Source: Dyadobacter jiangsuensis
GTDB taxonomy: Bacteria; Bacteroidota; Bacteroidia; Cytophagales; Spirosomataceae
Assembly: GCF_003014695.1 (NCBI RefSeq)
Contig: NZ_PYAS01000008.1
Coordinates: 124,001 to 188,000 of the forward strand
Direction of reading: 5' to 3'
DNA: 64,000 bases
Made by a program: the position numbers and the translations under genes. Below are positions 1-8,063 of this stretch, in pieces (position 1 is the stretch's first letter; the number at the start of each line of letters is the position of its first letter). A model generated the notes under the pieces. That model had not been told where the DNA came from, made no database searches, and saw only the letters and a list, made by a program, of their open reading frames with translations.

Positions 1-1
1 C

Positions 2-940
2 GACCACACCTCGTCACTCCAATTCCTGGAAAACTTCCTGGAAAAGAAGTTTAATAAAAAGGTCCACGAAGAGAATATCACCCAATGGCGGCGCACCATC
101 TGCGGCGACCTCACGTCGGTGTTCCGGCCTTACAACGGGGAAAAAATCGAAAAACCGGTTTTTCTGGAACAAAAGCAGTTCATCGAAAGCATTCACCAGG
201 CGCAGTTCAAACAGGCTCCCGAAAATTTCAAAAAGCTTGGCACCACCGAATTGGCTGAATTGAATAAGGATACGCGAAAGTCGGCACTATTTCCGGTTCA
301 GGAAAAAGGCGTGCGCCCTGCCTGCGCGCTGCCGTACGAACCGTTCGTGAATGCGCAGCTTAGTAAGGGCGGAAATGCATTGCAGCTGTCGTTCAAGGCG
401 GGCAATCAGCTTTTCGGTACCAGGGCCAGCGGTATTCCGTATCGTGTGTATGCGATGAATCCATACCGCAAAGAGGCGCTCCGCTCCTGGGATTACAGCG
501 TCGCTGCCGGCGACAAACTCACCGACGACTGGCAACTGGCCGACTTTGAAAACAATGCCTATCACCTGCGCGTTTACGGACCGAATGGTTTCTACCGCGA
601 ATTCACCGGCAATGCAGCCAACCCGAAGCTGAAAGTGAGCTGCGAGTACGAGTTGAAATTCTCAAAACCGACTGGTAATGTGGTGGTAACAATCGAAAAC
701 CTGGATTCCAAATCACATGAAGTATCCATCGGGGATAATAGCTATAAAGCAGCTGTTAAGAACAAAACTTTCGCCGTCGGCGGCAAGGCTTCGCTCGTGC
801 TGGACTTGGGCAAATCATTTCAATGGTACGATTTCAGCGTCAAAGTGAAAGGTTATGACGATTACGAAGAACGTTTCGCTGGACACGTCGAAACCGGCGC
901 CGTTACGAAAACCGACCCGCTGATGGGTGGCGTTGTTTAA
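2..940 (+). CDS. Phosphocholine-specific phospholipase C, C-terminal part (5'-truncated)
   Basis: The reading frame is open from base 2, so the gene begins before the window. A GTG at 119 is only an internal codon. The visible 312 residues begin with the segment FLEKKFNKKV and contain TICGDLTSVF, which is typical of the end of the catalytic domain of bacterial phosphocholine-preferring phospholipases C. Two beta-rich C-terminal DUF756 domains follow, the last ending in GHVETGAVTKTDPLMGG. Members of this family cleave phosphatidylcholine or sphingomyelin outside the cytoplasm and usually carry a Tat signal, which would lie outside this window. The catalytic metal ligands are also outside, so activity cannot be judged. 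The family call rests on the DUF756 pattern and is fairly secure. Confidence 0.85.
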   Translation, partial: DHTSSLQFLENFLEKKFNKKVHEENITQWRRTICGDLTSVFRPYNGEKIEKPVFLEQKQFIESIHQAQFKQAPENFKKLGTTELAELNKDTRKSALFPVQEKGVRPACALPYEPFVNAQLSKGGNALQLSFKAGNQLFGTRASGIPYRVYAMNPYRKEALRSWDYSVAAGDKLTDDWQLADFENNAYHLRVYGPNGFYREFTGNAANPKLKVSCEYELKFSKPTGNVVVTIENLDSKSHEVSIGDNSYKAAVKNKTFAVGGKASLVLDLGKSFQWYDFSVKVKGYDDYEERFAGHVETGAVTKTDPLMGGVV

Positions 941-1244
941 CCAGGATTTGTTGTTGCATGCCTACGGCATTTGGAAATCGTGTCGCAAATATGTTTGCTA
1001 CCAATATTACGTGCCTAACGGCACTCGGCGACTGTCAGTTTCAGTCATGTCGGACATTACCCGACGGAATAACCTGCGCAGTCATATGACCGGACCGTAA
1101 AATCGCGTTAGCGATGCAAATTTGGTAGAAAACAATATGCCAATATAGATCACCGAAATGCCATAGGTATGTAACAACAAAACGGCCGGAAAACACGAAT
1201 GCTCCCGGCCTCATAAATTTTGTCGATGAAATGTAATCTGACTG
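941..1244. other. Intergenic stretch with little visible content
   Basis: No convincing ORF, RNA gene or repeat is visible between the convergent phospholipase and DoxX-like genes. The only structure I see is the inverted repeat listed separately at 1184-1210. Confidence 0.6.
1184..1210 (-). terminator. Candidate intrinsic terminator after the DoxX-like gene
   Basis: The arms GGCCGG and CCGGCC are separated by 15 bases. On the minus strand the hairpin is followed by a T-rich stretch (GTTTTGTTGTT). It lies 34 bases past the stop of the minus-strand DoxX-like gene. The stem is only six pairs and the loop is long, so this is a moderate call. Confidence 0.45.
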
Positions 1245-1649
1245 CTACTTTTTAAACGGAATCATTGCACGCACCCGCTCGTCGCGCAAGTACAAGCCCG
1301 CCCACACAAGGACACCGAACCCGGACGCAAAATACAGCGGCTGCCCTGCGCGCACCATCACCGCGATCGCCCCGCCGAGGTACCCGGTGATCAAAATGGC
1401 TCCCAGAATGGATGTGCGGGGAATAATATAAAGGATGGTGGAGATCAGCAGCGCGATCCCGATGCTCTGAACCTGGTCTGCCGGCCAGCCGAGCGCAACG
1501 GAGCCTTCCATATGATGCGATTCTTTGAATACTTTCCCTAATGCATCGAAAAGGAGAAACAAAATGCATAATGCGCTGATGATCTTGCCGGTGAGCGCGG
1601 CCTTATCAATACGAGTTTTTGTGACTGGGGGAACGAATGCAGCTTCCAT
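1245..1649 (-). CDS. DoxX-like small membrane protein
   Basis: This 134-residue protein has four predicted hydrophobic helices. They lie near residues 20-40 (containing ISALCILFLLFDALGKVF), 62-78 (SIGIALLISTILYIIP), 82-98 (ILGAILITGYLGGAIAV) and 104-122. The order, length and the motif GYLGGAIAVMVRAG fit the DoxX_2 branch of the DoxX superfamily, whose members are uncharacterised inner-membrane proteins. The ATG at 1649 is used because it precedes a short polar N-terminus and no better start exists. The gene is monocistronic with an inverted repeat after it. No substrate or partner can be inferred from the neighbours. Confidence 0.7.
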   Translation of the reverse strand: MEAAFVPPVTKTRIDKAALTGKIISALCILFLLFDALGKVFKESHHMEGSVALGWPADQVQSIGIALLISTILYIIPRTSILGAILITGYLGGAIAVMVRAGQPLYFASGFGVLVWAGLYLRDERVRAMIPFKK

Positions 1650-1894
1650 GATTTCTTTTGGTTTATAAAGGTTTTGTTTGATTGATTGGTTGATACAAAA
1701 CTAATAGGTGCCAAAAGGTTGGGCGCTGTGTAAAAACGGCAGTATTAGGGGGCGTTTGCGCCACCGTCAGAACGTTATATGTATAATTCGACACAATTGG
1801 ATTCGTTTCTACTGCGTTGTAGGTTACAAAAAGTAGAAATTATTAGTAACTTGCTTATATCTGAAATTCAAACGTAGCCCGCAAAACCTGAAAT

Positions 1895-2197
1895 ATGAAA
1901 GAACCGATCATGCAGGATCATATCCTTGCAGCAAGCATCCGAAATGGCGACATACCCTCTTTTACAAGGGTTTACGAAACCTATCACGCCTATTTGTTCC
2001 GCTTTGCATTACGGTTTTTGAAATCCACAGAACATGCCGAAGAAGCTGTACACGATGTATTCCTGAAATTATGGGAGAATCGCGATGGATTGAATAATGA
2101 GTCTTCGCTGAAATGCTACCTGCTTAAAATTTGCAAAAGCCACATTTTCCACACGCTTACACGTGCGGGCAAGGAACAGGCTGTGCTGCAACTTTGA
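1895..2197 (+). pseudogene. Truncated ECF sigma factor, region 2 only
   Basis: The 100 residues match sigma region 2 of Bacteroidota FecI-type sigma factors. They include the core-binding and -10 recognition part, with SFTRVYETYHAYLFRFALRF, HAEEAVHDVFLKLWENRD and SLKCYLLKICKSHI. The frame then stops at 2195-2197 (KEQAVLQL, stop), just where the linker to region 4 should begin. Normal family members are about 180-200 residues long and need region 4 to read the -35 element. Only 23 bases separate this stop from the start of an equally shortened FecR-like gene. I infer a deletion that removed region 4. A working region-2-only regulator is less likely but possible. The start at 1895 is the first of two nearby ATGs; the second (MQDHIL) is 15 bases on. 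Confidence 0.65.
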
Positions 2198-2220
2198 CCA
2201 TTCCGAACCGGGCCAGATCA

Positions 2221-2565
2221 ATGGATAAAGAAATTCATATCAGGAACCTCGTTTACAAATACATCTCGAACCAATGCGATGGGCACGAGCAGGACGAACT
2301 GCTCCGACACCTGCAAACGCCGGCAGGCAAGTGGGTTTTTGATGAAGTAATGACCTCGGAGGCTGGTAAAATCTTTACAAAAAGCGAAGAAATCGAACCG
2401 GCGGTATCCAGCCGGCTCCTGGGACGCTTGCGGCAAAGTATGGTCGCAGAAGAAACCCTGAACGAGCAGCCGCTCCCGTTCTACCGTAAGGGTTCGTTTA
2501 TACAAATTGTTGCAATTACTTTGGTACTCCTGGCTGCACTGGCCGCTTACTGGCTCATGGCGTGA
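2221..2565 (+). pseudogene. Truncated FecR-like anti-sigma factor (cytoplasmic part and one TM helix)
   Basis: The start is placed at the ATG of MDKEIHIRNL. The open frame upstream of it would overlap the sigma gene and has no family features. The 114 residues begin with a cytoplasmic segment whose LVYKYISNQCDGHEQDELLRHL is typical of the Bacteroidota FecR N-terminus. They end in one membrane helix near residues 95-114 (IVAITLVLLAALAAYWLMA) followed directly by the stop. The whole periplasmic FecR/DUF4974 part, which in full-length proteins senses a SusC-type receptor, is missing; normal length is about 320-400 residues. It lies 23 bases after a sigma gene that is also shortened. No SusC/SusD genes follow. 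A decayed FecI/FecR pair is the simplest reading. Confidence 0.65.
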
Positions 2566-2577
2566 GTCGAACTACTC

Positions 2578-3141
2578 CTACTTTTTGAGATACTCATCCG
2601 TAAAATGCGTTCGGGCTTTGGGTTGGGCGAATTTCTCGCTATTGTAGTCCTGCGATCTGCCGCGCGGGATCGAAAGCGATGCCCATTTTTTATCCAGCGC
2701 CATTTTCCCTATAAATACGATCTGCCCGACATGATACGGATAATGCGCCAGTTGCCGGTTAATGGCTTCCATTACCGAATGCCCCTGATTCCGAATGTAA
2801 ACAATGGTGTCCCAGTTCGACGCATTCAGTGAGTCGAGGGCTCCGAAAAGACAGCTCCATCCCTCATTCCATTTCGCCAGAAGATCGCCCCGGTTACTGA
2901 TATCATTCTCGAACTCGGCTTCACGATTGCGCCATTCTTTTTCCCCGTCAGTTGTCAGGAAATCAGTCCAGCGAGAGCACATATTACCCCACAAATGCTT
3001 CACAATGGCAGCAATGCTATTGCTTTCCTCATTGTATTTCCAGAAAAGCTGTTCGTCGCTGAGCTGCGCGATCGTCTTTTCACCCAGCATTTTATAGTAT
3101 TCAAACTGTTTCCTGACGCTTTCGATGTATTCCTGAGTCAT
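2578..3141 (-). CDS. DinB/DUF1572 family protein
   Basis: The protein has 187 residues from the ATG at 3141. An upstream TTG at 3177 would add 12 poorly conserved residues and is not preferred. It is helical, with YIESVRKQFEYYKMLGEKTI at the start, NSIAAIVKHLWGNM in the middle and NRQLAHYPYHVGQIVFIGKM towards the end. Such paired helices with spaced histidines (one in VKHLWGN, one in YPYHVGQ) form the metal site of the DinB/YfiT fold. The length fits DUF1572. The biochemical role is unknown; some relatives are metal-dependent thiol S-transferases. It is separated by 47 bases from the end of cobC on the same strand and is probably not part of the cobalamin operon. Confidence 0.75.
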   Translation of the reverse strand: MTQEYIESVRKQFEYYKMLGEKTIAQLSDEQLFWKYNEESNSIAAIVKHLWGNMCSRWTDFLTTDGEKEWRNREAEFENDISNRGDLLAKWNEGWSCLFGALDSLNASNWDTIVYIRNQGHSVMEAINRQLAHYPYHVGQIVFIGKMALDKKWASLSIPRGRSQDYNSEKFAQPKARTHFTDEYLKK

Positions 3142-3188
3142 GGCGTTGTGATTTTGGGTTTGAGATATATTCCCCAAATTACAAATTG

Positions 3189-3716
3189 CTATTCGCTTAT
3201 GCCAACCCGGATCACCTCTCCGTAAGCTACTTTAATATCGAAAATATCGGTCAGCGCTATTTCATTGACGATCGATAGGATCAGGCGAATTACACCTGCA
3301 TGCGTCACAATGGCGGCTTTCTTGTACCCCGACGCCCCTAGTTCAGCCCAAAACTCGCTCACGCGGGCGCGCATCTGGATCATGCTCTCGCCTCCGGGTG
3401 TGCATACATTCACGTAGTCGTCCATCCATGCTTGTAATGCTTGCTGATCGACGGTGTCCCAGGTTTTCCCCTCCCAGTCTCCGAAATCCAGTTCCTGCAA
3501 GCGATTGTCAGTCACAAATGCGGGAGAAAGTGCGCGGGCGAGTTCGGTACATCGAAATGCCGGGCTGGAATAGGTTATATCAAAATCCCTATCGAGTTGA
3601 GATCTGACGGCTTCCAGCTCCGAGGGAAAATCATTGTGCAACAAAAGCTCCTTCCGTCCATAAATCAGCCCCGGTTCGAAGACCGGCGTCGTATGGCGGA
3701 TCAGATAAACTTCCAT
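3189..3716 (-). CDS. cobC: Alpha-ribazole phosphatase (histidine phosphatase superfamily)
   Basis: This 175-residue cytoplasmic phosphatase should remove the phosphate from alpha-ribazole-5'-phosphate or adenosylcobalamin-5'-phosphate in nucleotide-loop assembly. The phosphohistidine motif is LIRHTTP (Arg7-His8). The second core histidine is His139 in IVTHAGVIR. The segment RLQELDFGDWEG (about 72-83) is typical of the CobC branch. It overlaps the end of cobS by 16 bases and is last in the riboswitch-controlled operon btuF-pduO-cobU-cobT-cobS-cobC. The motifs alone would only support a histidine phosphatase; the context makes CobC very likely. Confidence 0.87.
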   Translation of the reverse strand: MEVYLIRHTTPVFEPGLIYGRKELLLHNDFPSELEAVRSQLDRDFDITYSSPAFRCTELARALSPAFVTDNRLQELDFGDWEGKTWDTVDQQALQAWMDDYVNVCTPGGESMIQMRARVSEFWAELGASGYKKAAIVTHAGVIRLILSIVNEIALTDIFDIKVAYGEVIRVGISE

Positions 3717-4486
3717 AGCACGACGATAAAAAAATAGAATGCAACTTCACAAACCTGCTGAATAGCACCCAGGCAGTCACCGGTATAGCCACCGATCCAT
3801 TTTTTGAAATACCGCGCCAGCAGGATCGTGATCAACCCTAAAACCAGGATTGCCACCAAGAGTTGCGGTTGTCCCAGATACACCACCATTCCGAATAACG
3901 GCAATACCCCAAACACAATGGCGCAAACAAGTACCGAAAAAGGCGGCTTCTCTGCGACGGGTTTCGCTTTGCTGTCGGTATCGCGTGAGTAAGGGAGCAT
4001 ATAAATGACAAAAACCGGCATGAGCCTGCTCAATGCGTGCGCGCTAACCAGCACGCCCATGATGATGCTTTCCCGGCCTGCGATGGATTGCAGCAAGGCG
4101 AACTTCAATGCAAGAATCAATATCAGCCCCACGGAAGCATAAGTACCCACGCGGCTGTCCTTCATGATTTCCAGAATCTTTTCACGCGTCCATCCTCCTC
4201 CGAAACCGTCACATACATCCGCAAAACCGTCTTCGTGAAATGCCCCGGTCAATAGAATGGAAAAGGCCATCGAGTATAGGACCGCGATCGAAGGGTTTGT
4301 GAGATAATCTGCTGCGAACCAAACCGCTCCGGCAGTCAGGCCCACGACCCAGCCGATCAATGGCAGGTAGGCCGTAGCGAGGCTAAGGTTTTCGGGCCGG
4401 TAAACCAGCCATTTTGGCGCTGGCAATCGGGTATAGAATTGCAATGCCGTGAAAAACAAATCCAACTGGTGACGGGCGTAGGACAT
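3701..4486 (-). CDS. cobS: Adenosylcobinamide-GDP ribazoletransferase (cobalamin synthase)
   Basis: This 261-residue integral membrane enzyme joins alpha-ribazole (or its phosphate) to adenosylcobinamide-GDP, the last condensation of cobalamin synthesis. The signature GAFHEDGFADVCDGFGGG (about 81-98) contains the acidic residues thought to bind metal and substrate. Upstream FFTALQFYTRLPAP is the usual start of CobS. Five to six hydrophobic helices are visible, including segments near 43-60, 68-82, 103-125 and 178-225. Length is normal. It starts 12 bases after cobT and overlaps cobC, so translational coupling is likely. Confidence 0.95.
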   Translation of the reverse strand: MSYARHQLDLFFTALQFYTRLPAPKWLVYRPENLSLATAYLPLIGWVVGLTAGAVWFAADYLTNPSIAVLYSMAFSILLTGAFHEDGFADVCDGFGGGWTREKILEIMKDSRVGTYASVGLILILALKFALLQSIAGRESIIMGVLVSAHALSRLMPVFVIYMLPYSRDTDSKAKPVAEKPPFSVLVCAIVFGVLPLFGMVVYLGQPQLLVAILVLGLITILLARYFKKWIGGYTGDCLGAIQQVCEVAFYFFIVVLWKFI

Positions 4487-4498
4487 CGGTTATCGGTT

Positions 4499-5533
4499 TT
4501 AAGCAGGCGTTTCCGTTTTCTGGCTCACGCCCGCGCTTTCGAAACTCGCCATTTCATTCAAAAACGCGACCGCGCTTTGCAACAGCGGATAAGCGAGCGC
4601 GCAGCCGGTTCCTTCGCCCAGGCGCATATCCAGTTTCAGCAATGCATCCACGCCCAATGATTGAAGCAGCAAACGATGACCTCTTTCATTGGATTGATGA
4701 CAAAACACGGCATACCGCTCGACCGACGGATCCATTTTTGATGCACACAAATAGCTGACGGACGCAATGAAGCCATCGACCAGCACAAGCATGCCCAGTC
4801 GCGCAGCTTCCAGCATAGCACCACACATCATAGCAATCTCAAACCCGCCAAATGCCGTCAACACCGATTCGGCATCGTCAGGCACTTGCTGATGATGTTT
4901 CAATGCGGCGGTTAACACTGCCACTTTCCTGTCCAGCTGCGCCTCGTCGAGCCCGGTACCTCTGCCTACGCATTCGGATATTGGGATGTTCAGCAAGCGG
5001 CTCATGATCGCCGAGGCCGAAGAAGTGTTACCAATGCCCATTTCTCCAAAACCGATGACATTACATCCCGTTTGCTGCACTTTCCGGACCAGCTCGGCCC
5101 CTTTTTCCAGACATTGGCGGCATTCTGTCGCGGTCATCGCAGGTTGTTGCGCAAAACTCTTCGTCCCAAAATTGACCTTCGCGTCGATCAGCTTTGCATT
5201 CTGACCGAAATCATAATCCACGCCGGCATCCACCAGCAGCAGGTTAATGCCATGCTGCCGCGTAAAAACGTTGATCGCCGCACCGCCGCCGATGAAATTG
5301 AGCACCATTTGCGGCGTTACCTCCGACGGATAGGCACTTACTCCCTCCGAAGCTATTCCATGACTGGCCGCAAAAACGATGATATGCGGGTTTACAAGCT
5401 CCGGCGACAAGGTATCCTGCACCGAAGCAATCTGAAATGCCAGTTTTTCGAGACTCCCCAATGCCCCCAGCGGCTTGGTTTTCAAATCAATTTTAGCCTG
5501 AATTTCCTGGGTAGTAATTGTAGCAGTATGCAT
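4499..5533 (-). CDS. cobT: Nicotinate-nucleotide--dimethylbenzimidazole phosphoribosyltransferase
   Basis: The 344-residue enzyme makes alpha-ribazole-5'-phosphate from a lower-ligand base and nicotinate mononucleotide. Family motifs in order are KPLGALGSLE near the start, FAASHGIASEGVSAYP, GGGAAINVFTR, GFGEMGIGNTSSASA in the middle and MRLGEGTGCALAYPLL near the end, the last carrying the catalytic glutamate region. Length is typical. It lies two bases from cobU and 12 bases before cobS. No bluB or other dimethylbenzimidazole synthesis gene is in the window, so the lower-ligand base is made elsewhere or imported. Confidence 0.96.
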   Translation of the reverse strand: MHTATITTQEIQAKIDLKTKPLGALGSLEKLAFQIASVQDTLSPELVNPHIIVFAASHGIASEGVSAYPSEVTPQMVLNFIGGGAAINVFTRQHGINLLLVDAGVDYDFGQNAKLIDAKVNFGTKSFAQQPAMTATECRQCLEKGAELVRKVQQTGCNVIGFGEMGIGNTSSASAIMSRLLNIPISECVGRGTGLDEAQLDRKVAVLTAALKHHQQVPDDAESVLTAFGGFEIAMMCGAMLEAARLGMLVLVDGFIASVSYLCASKMDPSVERYAVFCHQSNERGHRLLLQSLGVDALLKLDMRLGEGTGCALAYPLLQSAVAFLNEMASFESAGVSQKTETPA

Positions 5534-5535
5534 AG

Positions 5536-6048
5536 CTATTTTGTTGTTTTTAAGGTTAATGGAAGCCCCGACACCATCATAATCGCTTCCTGCGCGACAG
5601 CGGCCACATATTGATTGGCCCAGCCTTGCAAATCCGTAAATTTCCGGGCCGCTTCCGTTTCCGCATGGACGCCCATGCCTATTTCATTGGAAATGATGAT
5701 CAAAGTGGCGTCAACAGCCGACAGCGCATCGATTTCCGCTTTAAATGCCGCCAGCGCTTTTTCAACATCATATTCAAACGCGACAAACAGATTGGTGAGC
5801 CACAATGTGACGCAATCGATCACCGCTACGCTTCCCGTGAGCGGTAGCAGGTGAATATCCCGCTCGCTTTCCAGCGAAGCCCATTCAGGCCCGCGCTCGT
5901 CCTGATGCCGTTTCACCCTCCGGGCAAAATCCTCGTCCCAAATCCTGGAAGTGGCCACGTACACCGGCCGGGCACTTTTTTGCAAGGCGAGATCCATTGC
6001 AAAGCGGCTCTTCCCGCTACGGACTCCCCCCGTCACGTAGATGATCAT
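5536..6048 (-). CDS. cobU: Adenosylcobinamide kinase / adenosylcobinamide-phosphate guanylyltransferase
   Basis: The 170-residue bifunctional enzyme phosphorylates adenosylcobinamide and transfers GMP to it. The P-loop is YVTGGVRSGKSRFA, with Gly7 to Ser14 as GGVRSGKS. His47 in VKRHQDERGPEW is the candidate guanylylated histidine. CVTLWLTNLF and ISNEIGMGVHAE are further family blocks. The length matches the family. It overlaps the end of the adenosyltransferase gene by four bases (ATGA) and is followed after two bases by cobT. Confidence 0.95.
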   Translation of the reverse strand: MIIYVTGGVRSGKSRFAMDLALQKSARPVYVATSRIWDEDFARRVKRHQDERGPEWASLESERDIHLLPLTGSVAVIDCVTLWLTNLFVAFEYDVEKALAAFKAEIDALSAVDATLIIISNEIGMGVHAETEAARKFTDLQGWANQYVAAVAQEAIMMVSGLPLTLKTTK

Positions 6049-6629
6049 GACGGCTCAGCACTTTTGAAGCGTTTATACAGGAACAGCTGCCATTTTTCTT
6101 CTGCCACACCTGCCTTATCCATTTCGGCGCGTGCGAGCGTGAAAAACAGATCCGAAAGGCGATTGATGTAGGCTGGAATGGCTTCATGCACCTCGTCGGT
6201 TTTGATCAGCGATACCAACCGGCGCTCACCCCGGCGCATTTGCGTACGTGCGATGTGGCAAAGCGCCGATACCTCATTCCCGCCCGGCAGCAGAAAATAG
6301 TCCGATGGCGAGGTCATAGCAGCTTCCAGCGAATCGATCCACTCTTCACAAAAAGTGGCACCATCCACGGGCATCGGGTTTTTGTTCTCCTTTTTGGCAT
6401 CCGAAGGTCGCGCCAGGTGCGACATCATGTCCATCAGGTCTTTTTGGATTTTGTGCAAATTGGGCTGCCATTCATGCTGGCTTCCCAGCTTTACGCGCAA
6501 AAGTCCGATCGTCGAATTCGCTTCATCGAGCGTTCCGATGCATTCGATGCGAACGTCGTCTTTACTTACCCTGCTTCCGCCAAATAGCCCTGTGGTGCCT
6601 TTGTCGCCCTTCTTGGTATATATTTTCAT
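6045..6629 (-). CDS. PduO-type cob(I)alamin adenosyltransferase
   Basis: This 194-residue protein should transfer the adenosyl group of ATP to the cobalt of a cob(I)yrinic or cobinamide intermediate. The N-terminal nucleotide-binding block YTKKGDKGTTGLFGG (4-18) is diagnostic of the PduO/MMAB type rather than the CobA/BtuR type. The helical parts RMRRGERR-like (QMRRGERRLVSL) and YINRLSDLFFTLARAEMD carry the expected arginine and aspartate residues. It starts immediately after btuF and overlaps cobU by four bases. Being in a biosynthesis and salvage operon it probably serves both routes. Naming varies (PduO, CobA2, CobO-like), so I leave the symbol empty. Confidence 0.93.
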   Translation of the reverse strand: MKIYTKKGDKGTTGLFGGSRVSKDDVRIECIGTLDEANSTIGLLRVKLGSQHEWQPNLHKIQKDLMDMMSHLARPSDAKKENKNPMPVDGATFCEEWIDSLEAAMTSPSDYFLLPGGNEVSALCHIARTQMRRGERRLVSLIKTDEVHEAIPAYINRLSDLFFTLARAEMDKAGVAEEKWQLFLYKRFKSAEPS

Positions 6630-7802
6630 TTAATTAATTGATTTATAGTAGATCAACTCGTGATTCGGCAACAGCTCGGGATGAATGATGCGGATCAGGT
6701 CGGCCAGGACCAGATGCGGATTTACGGCACCGGACTCCCAGTAATCGTTCGCTCCCTGCGCATTCATGCGATTGTTATAACTGTAAATGTGATTGGTTTT
6801 AAATGCCTTGAAATCGGCATAGCGGACGTCACGTGCGAGGACATCCTTCTTGGTCTGTACATTCCCGATGCTCACGTTCAGCCAAAAATCGGCCTGCAAT
6901 GCAATCGGATAAACGGTTTCAAAACTCAGGGGCAGACTTCCGGTTGCCTTTGTGCCGGACCAGTGATAAGAGGCTCCCGCGTCCTGGAAAAAACGGTTCA
7001 CGTAACTGTCTCCGTTCGGAACATTCCAGGCGTCTTTGGAATTCATTCCGGTAATCAGGCTTGGACGTACCTTAACCTTCGCGGTCAGCCGGGCCAGCCG
7101 TCCGTATTCTTGTTCCACACCGGCGAATTTCCGGTTCACCTCCGCTTCCTTATTGATCAGCGCGGCCAGGAGCTTCACCCACTCCGCCCGACCGAGCGGC
7201 GTTGTCTCCACCCATTCCGAATTGACCATGACCGGAATCCCCGCCTGATGCAACGATTCGTACCGGCTTACCTTCGAAACCGGGCTACCGGTAGCCATAA
7301 TGAGGTCAGGATGCATGCTCACAAGCAATTCCTCATTGAGTCCCTGGTCCTTCCCTACTTCGAAAATCTTGCCCGACTTAATGCGATCACGCACCTTGGC
7401 CGAGGAAACATATTTGAGGTTACCCATACCCGTAAGAATATCCTCACAACCCAGAAAACCAATCAACCCGATGTGCAGCGACGACATCGCTACCATGCTC
7501 CGTACCGGAATTTCGATGAGCTGGCTGTCTTTATACCCGATGGGCCGCGGCTTACCGCGCTGCACGAGCACGTACGTAAGCGTGTCCGTCGATTTCTCGA
7601 ACGGGCTCATGATCTTGACTACCTTGTAGTATTTATGGTAGGAGATTTTAAAGCCTTTGGCGTGGGCCACTTTGGCTTTTTCAGGAAACAGATCGGGACC
7701 TGAATAATGGGATTCGCCTTTTTCGTAAAGCGACGAAGAGGTGCTGCAACCGGCCAACAAGCCGCACAGCAGCAGGAATGCAAGTGTTTTTCTGATAATC
7801 AT
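6630..7802 (-). CDS. btuF: Cobalamin/cobinamide-binding ABC-type lipoprotein, BtuF-like
   Basis: The start is set at the ATG at 7802. Open sequence further upstream lies inside the riboswitch. The 390 residues begin with a lipoprotein signal (IIRKTLAFLLLCGLLAGC, cysteine near 19), so the protein is anchored in the envelope. The body is a periplasmic-binding-protein fold of the BtuF/FhuD class. It contains SSLHIGLIGFLG, EELLVSMHPDLIMATGSPV and GIPVMVNSEWVETTPLGRAEW. It is longer than E. coli BtuF (about 266 residues) but normal for Bacteroidota lipoprotein versions. It heads the riboswitch operon with the nucleotide-loop genes. No BtuC permease or BtuD ATPase lies in the window, so its transporter partners are elsewhere. 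A siderophore-binding role is excluded mainly by context. Confidence 0.85.
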   Translation of the reverse strand: MIIRKTLAFLLLCGLLAGCSTSSSLYEKGESHYSGPDLFPEKAKVAHAKGFKISYHKYYKVVKIMSPFEKSTDTLTYVLVQRGKPRPIGYKDSQLIEIPVRSMVAMSSLHIGLIGFLGCEDILTGMGNLKYVSSAKVRDRIKSGKIFEVGKDQGLNEELLVSMHPDLIMATGSPVSKVSRYESLHQAGIPVMVNSEWVETTPLGRAEWVKLLAALINKEAEVNRKFAGVEQEYGRLARLTAKVKVRPSLITGMNSKDAWNVPNGDSYVNRFFQDAGASYHWSGTKATGSLPLSFETVYPIALQADFWLNVSIGNVQTKKDVLARDVRYADFKAFKTNHIYSYNNRMNAQGANDYWESGAVNPHLVLADLIRIIHPELLPNHELIYYKSIN

Positions 7803-7811
7803 GTAGTCACC

Positions 7812-7830
7812 GGCCTTTCTTCCGAAAGCC
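7812..7830 (-). promoter_or_regulatory. Hairpin between cobalamin riboswitch and btuF start
   Basis: On the minus strand the RNA can form a GGCUUUC / GAAAGGCC hairpin around GGAA, with one bulged G. It lies nine bases before the btuF ATG. A hairpin of the same shape, again with one extra G in the 3' arm but with different closing pairs, follows the plus-strand riboswitch at 20937-20954. This suggests a shared expression platform acting at translation start. Confidence 0.5.
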
Positions 7831-7839
7831 ATATTAACA

Positions 7840-7998
7840 ATGTTTGCAGGCAGGTCTTCTGACTCGTTCAACCCTTGCACCTTCCCGGGCTCAGCCCAGT
7901 GGCATTTTACAAGAGCCTCGTATTGAACTCACAGCAGCGGAGACTGTTCCGGATTCTCACCGGATTCCCTTTTAATCACGCGTGAAGCGCGTACCTGG
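7840..7998 (-). ncRNA. Cobalamin riboswitch upstream of the btuF-pduO-cobUTSC operon
   Basis: Read on the minus strand, the element contains GATTAAAAGGGAAT, CCGGTGAGAATCCGG, CGCTGCTGTGAGTTC and the B12 box GAGTCAGAAGACCTGCC (box core at 7849-7864). These blocks are in the order and spacing of the adenosylcobalamin riboswitch. It ends about 40 bases before the btuF ATG at 7802. Binding of adenosylcobalamin is expected to lower expression of the operon. It is closely similar in sequence to the plus-strand element at 20765-20925. Exact ends are approximate. Confidence 0.95.
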
Positions 7999-8005
7999 AT
8001 GACCG

Positions 8006-8013
8006 CAAAACTA
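8006..8013 (-). promoter_or_regulatory. Bacteroidota -7 promoter element for the btuF leader
   Basis: The minus strand reads TAGTTTTG, a match to the Bacteroidota primary-sigma -7 consensus TAnnTTTG. It lies just upstream of the riboswitch 5' end, so a transcript would start near 7999. A clear -33 TTTG partner is not visible. Confidence 0.45.
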
Positions 8014-8063
8014 GCAATATTTTATTGCTTATCATTGCAGAGCTTCATTTACACACACCCTTC

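Noticed and set aside
2131..2220. Longer N-terminus for the FecR-like protein
   Set aside because: The added residues overlap the sigma gene in another frame and do not match the FecR start; the ATG at 2221 fits better.
6660..7703. Long open frame opposite btuF
   Set aside because: It mirrors a well-supported gene on the other strand and its product has no family features.
7803..7880. Longer N-terminus for BtuF
   Set aside because: It would be encoded by the riboswitch and would spoil the lipoprotein signal.
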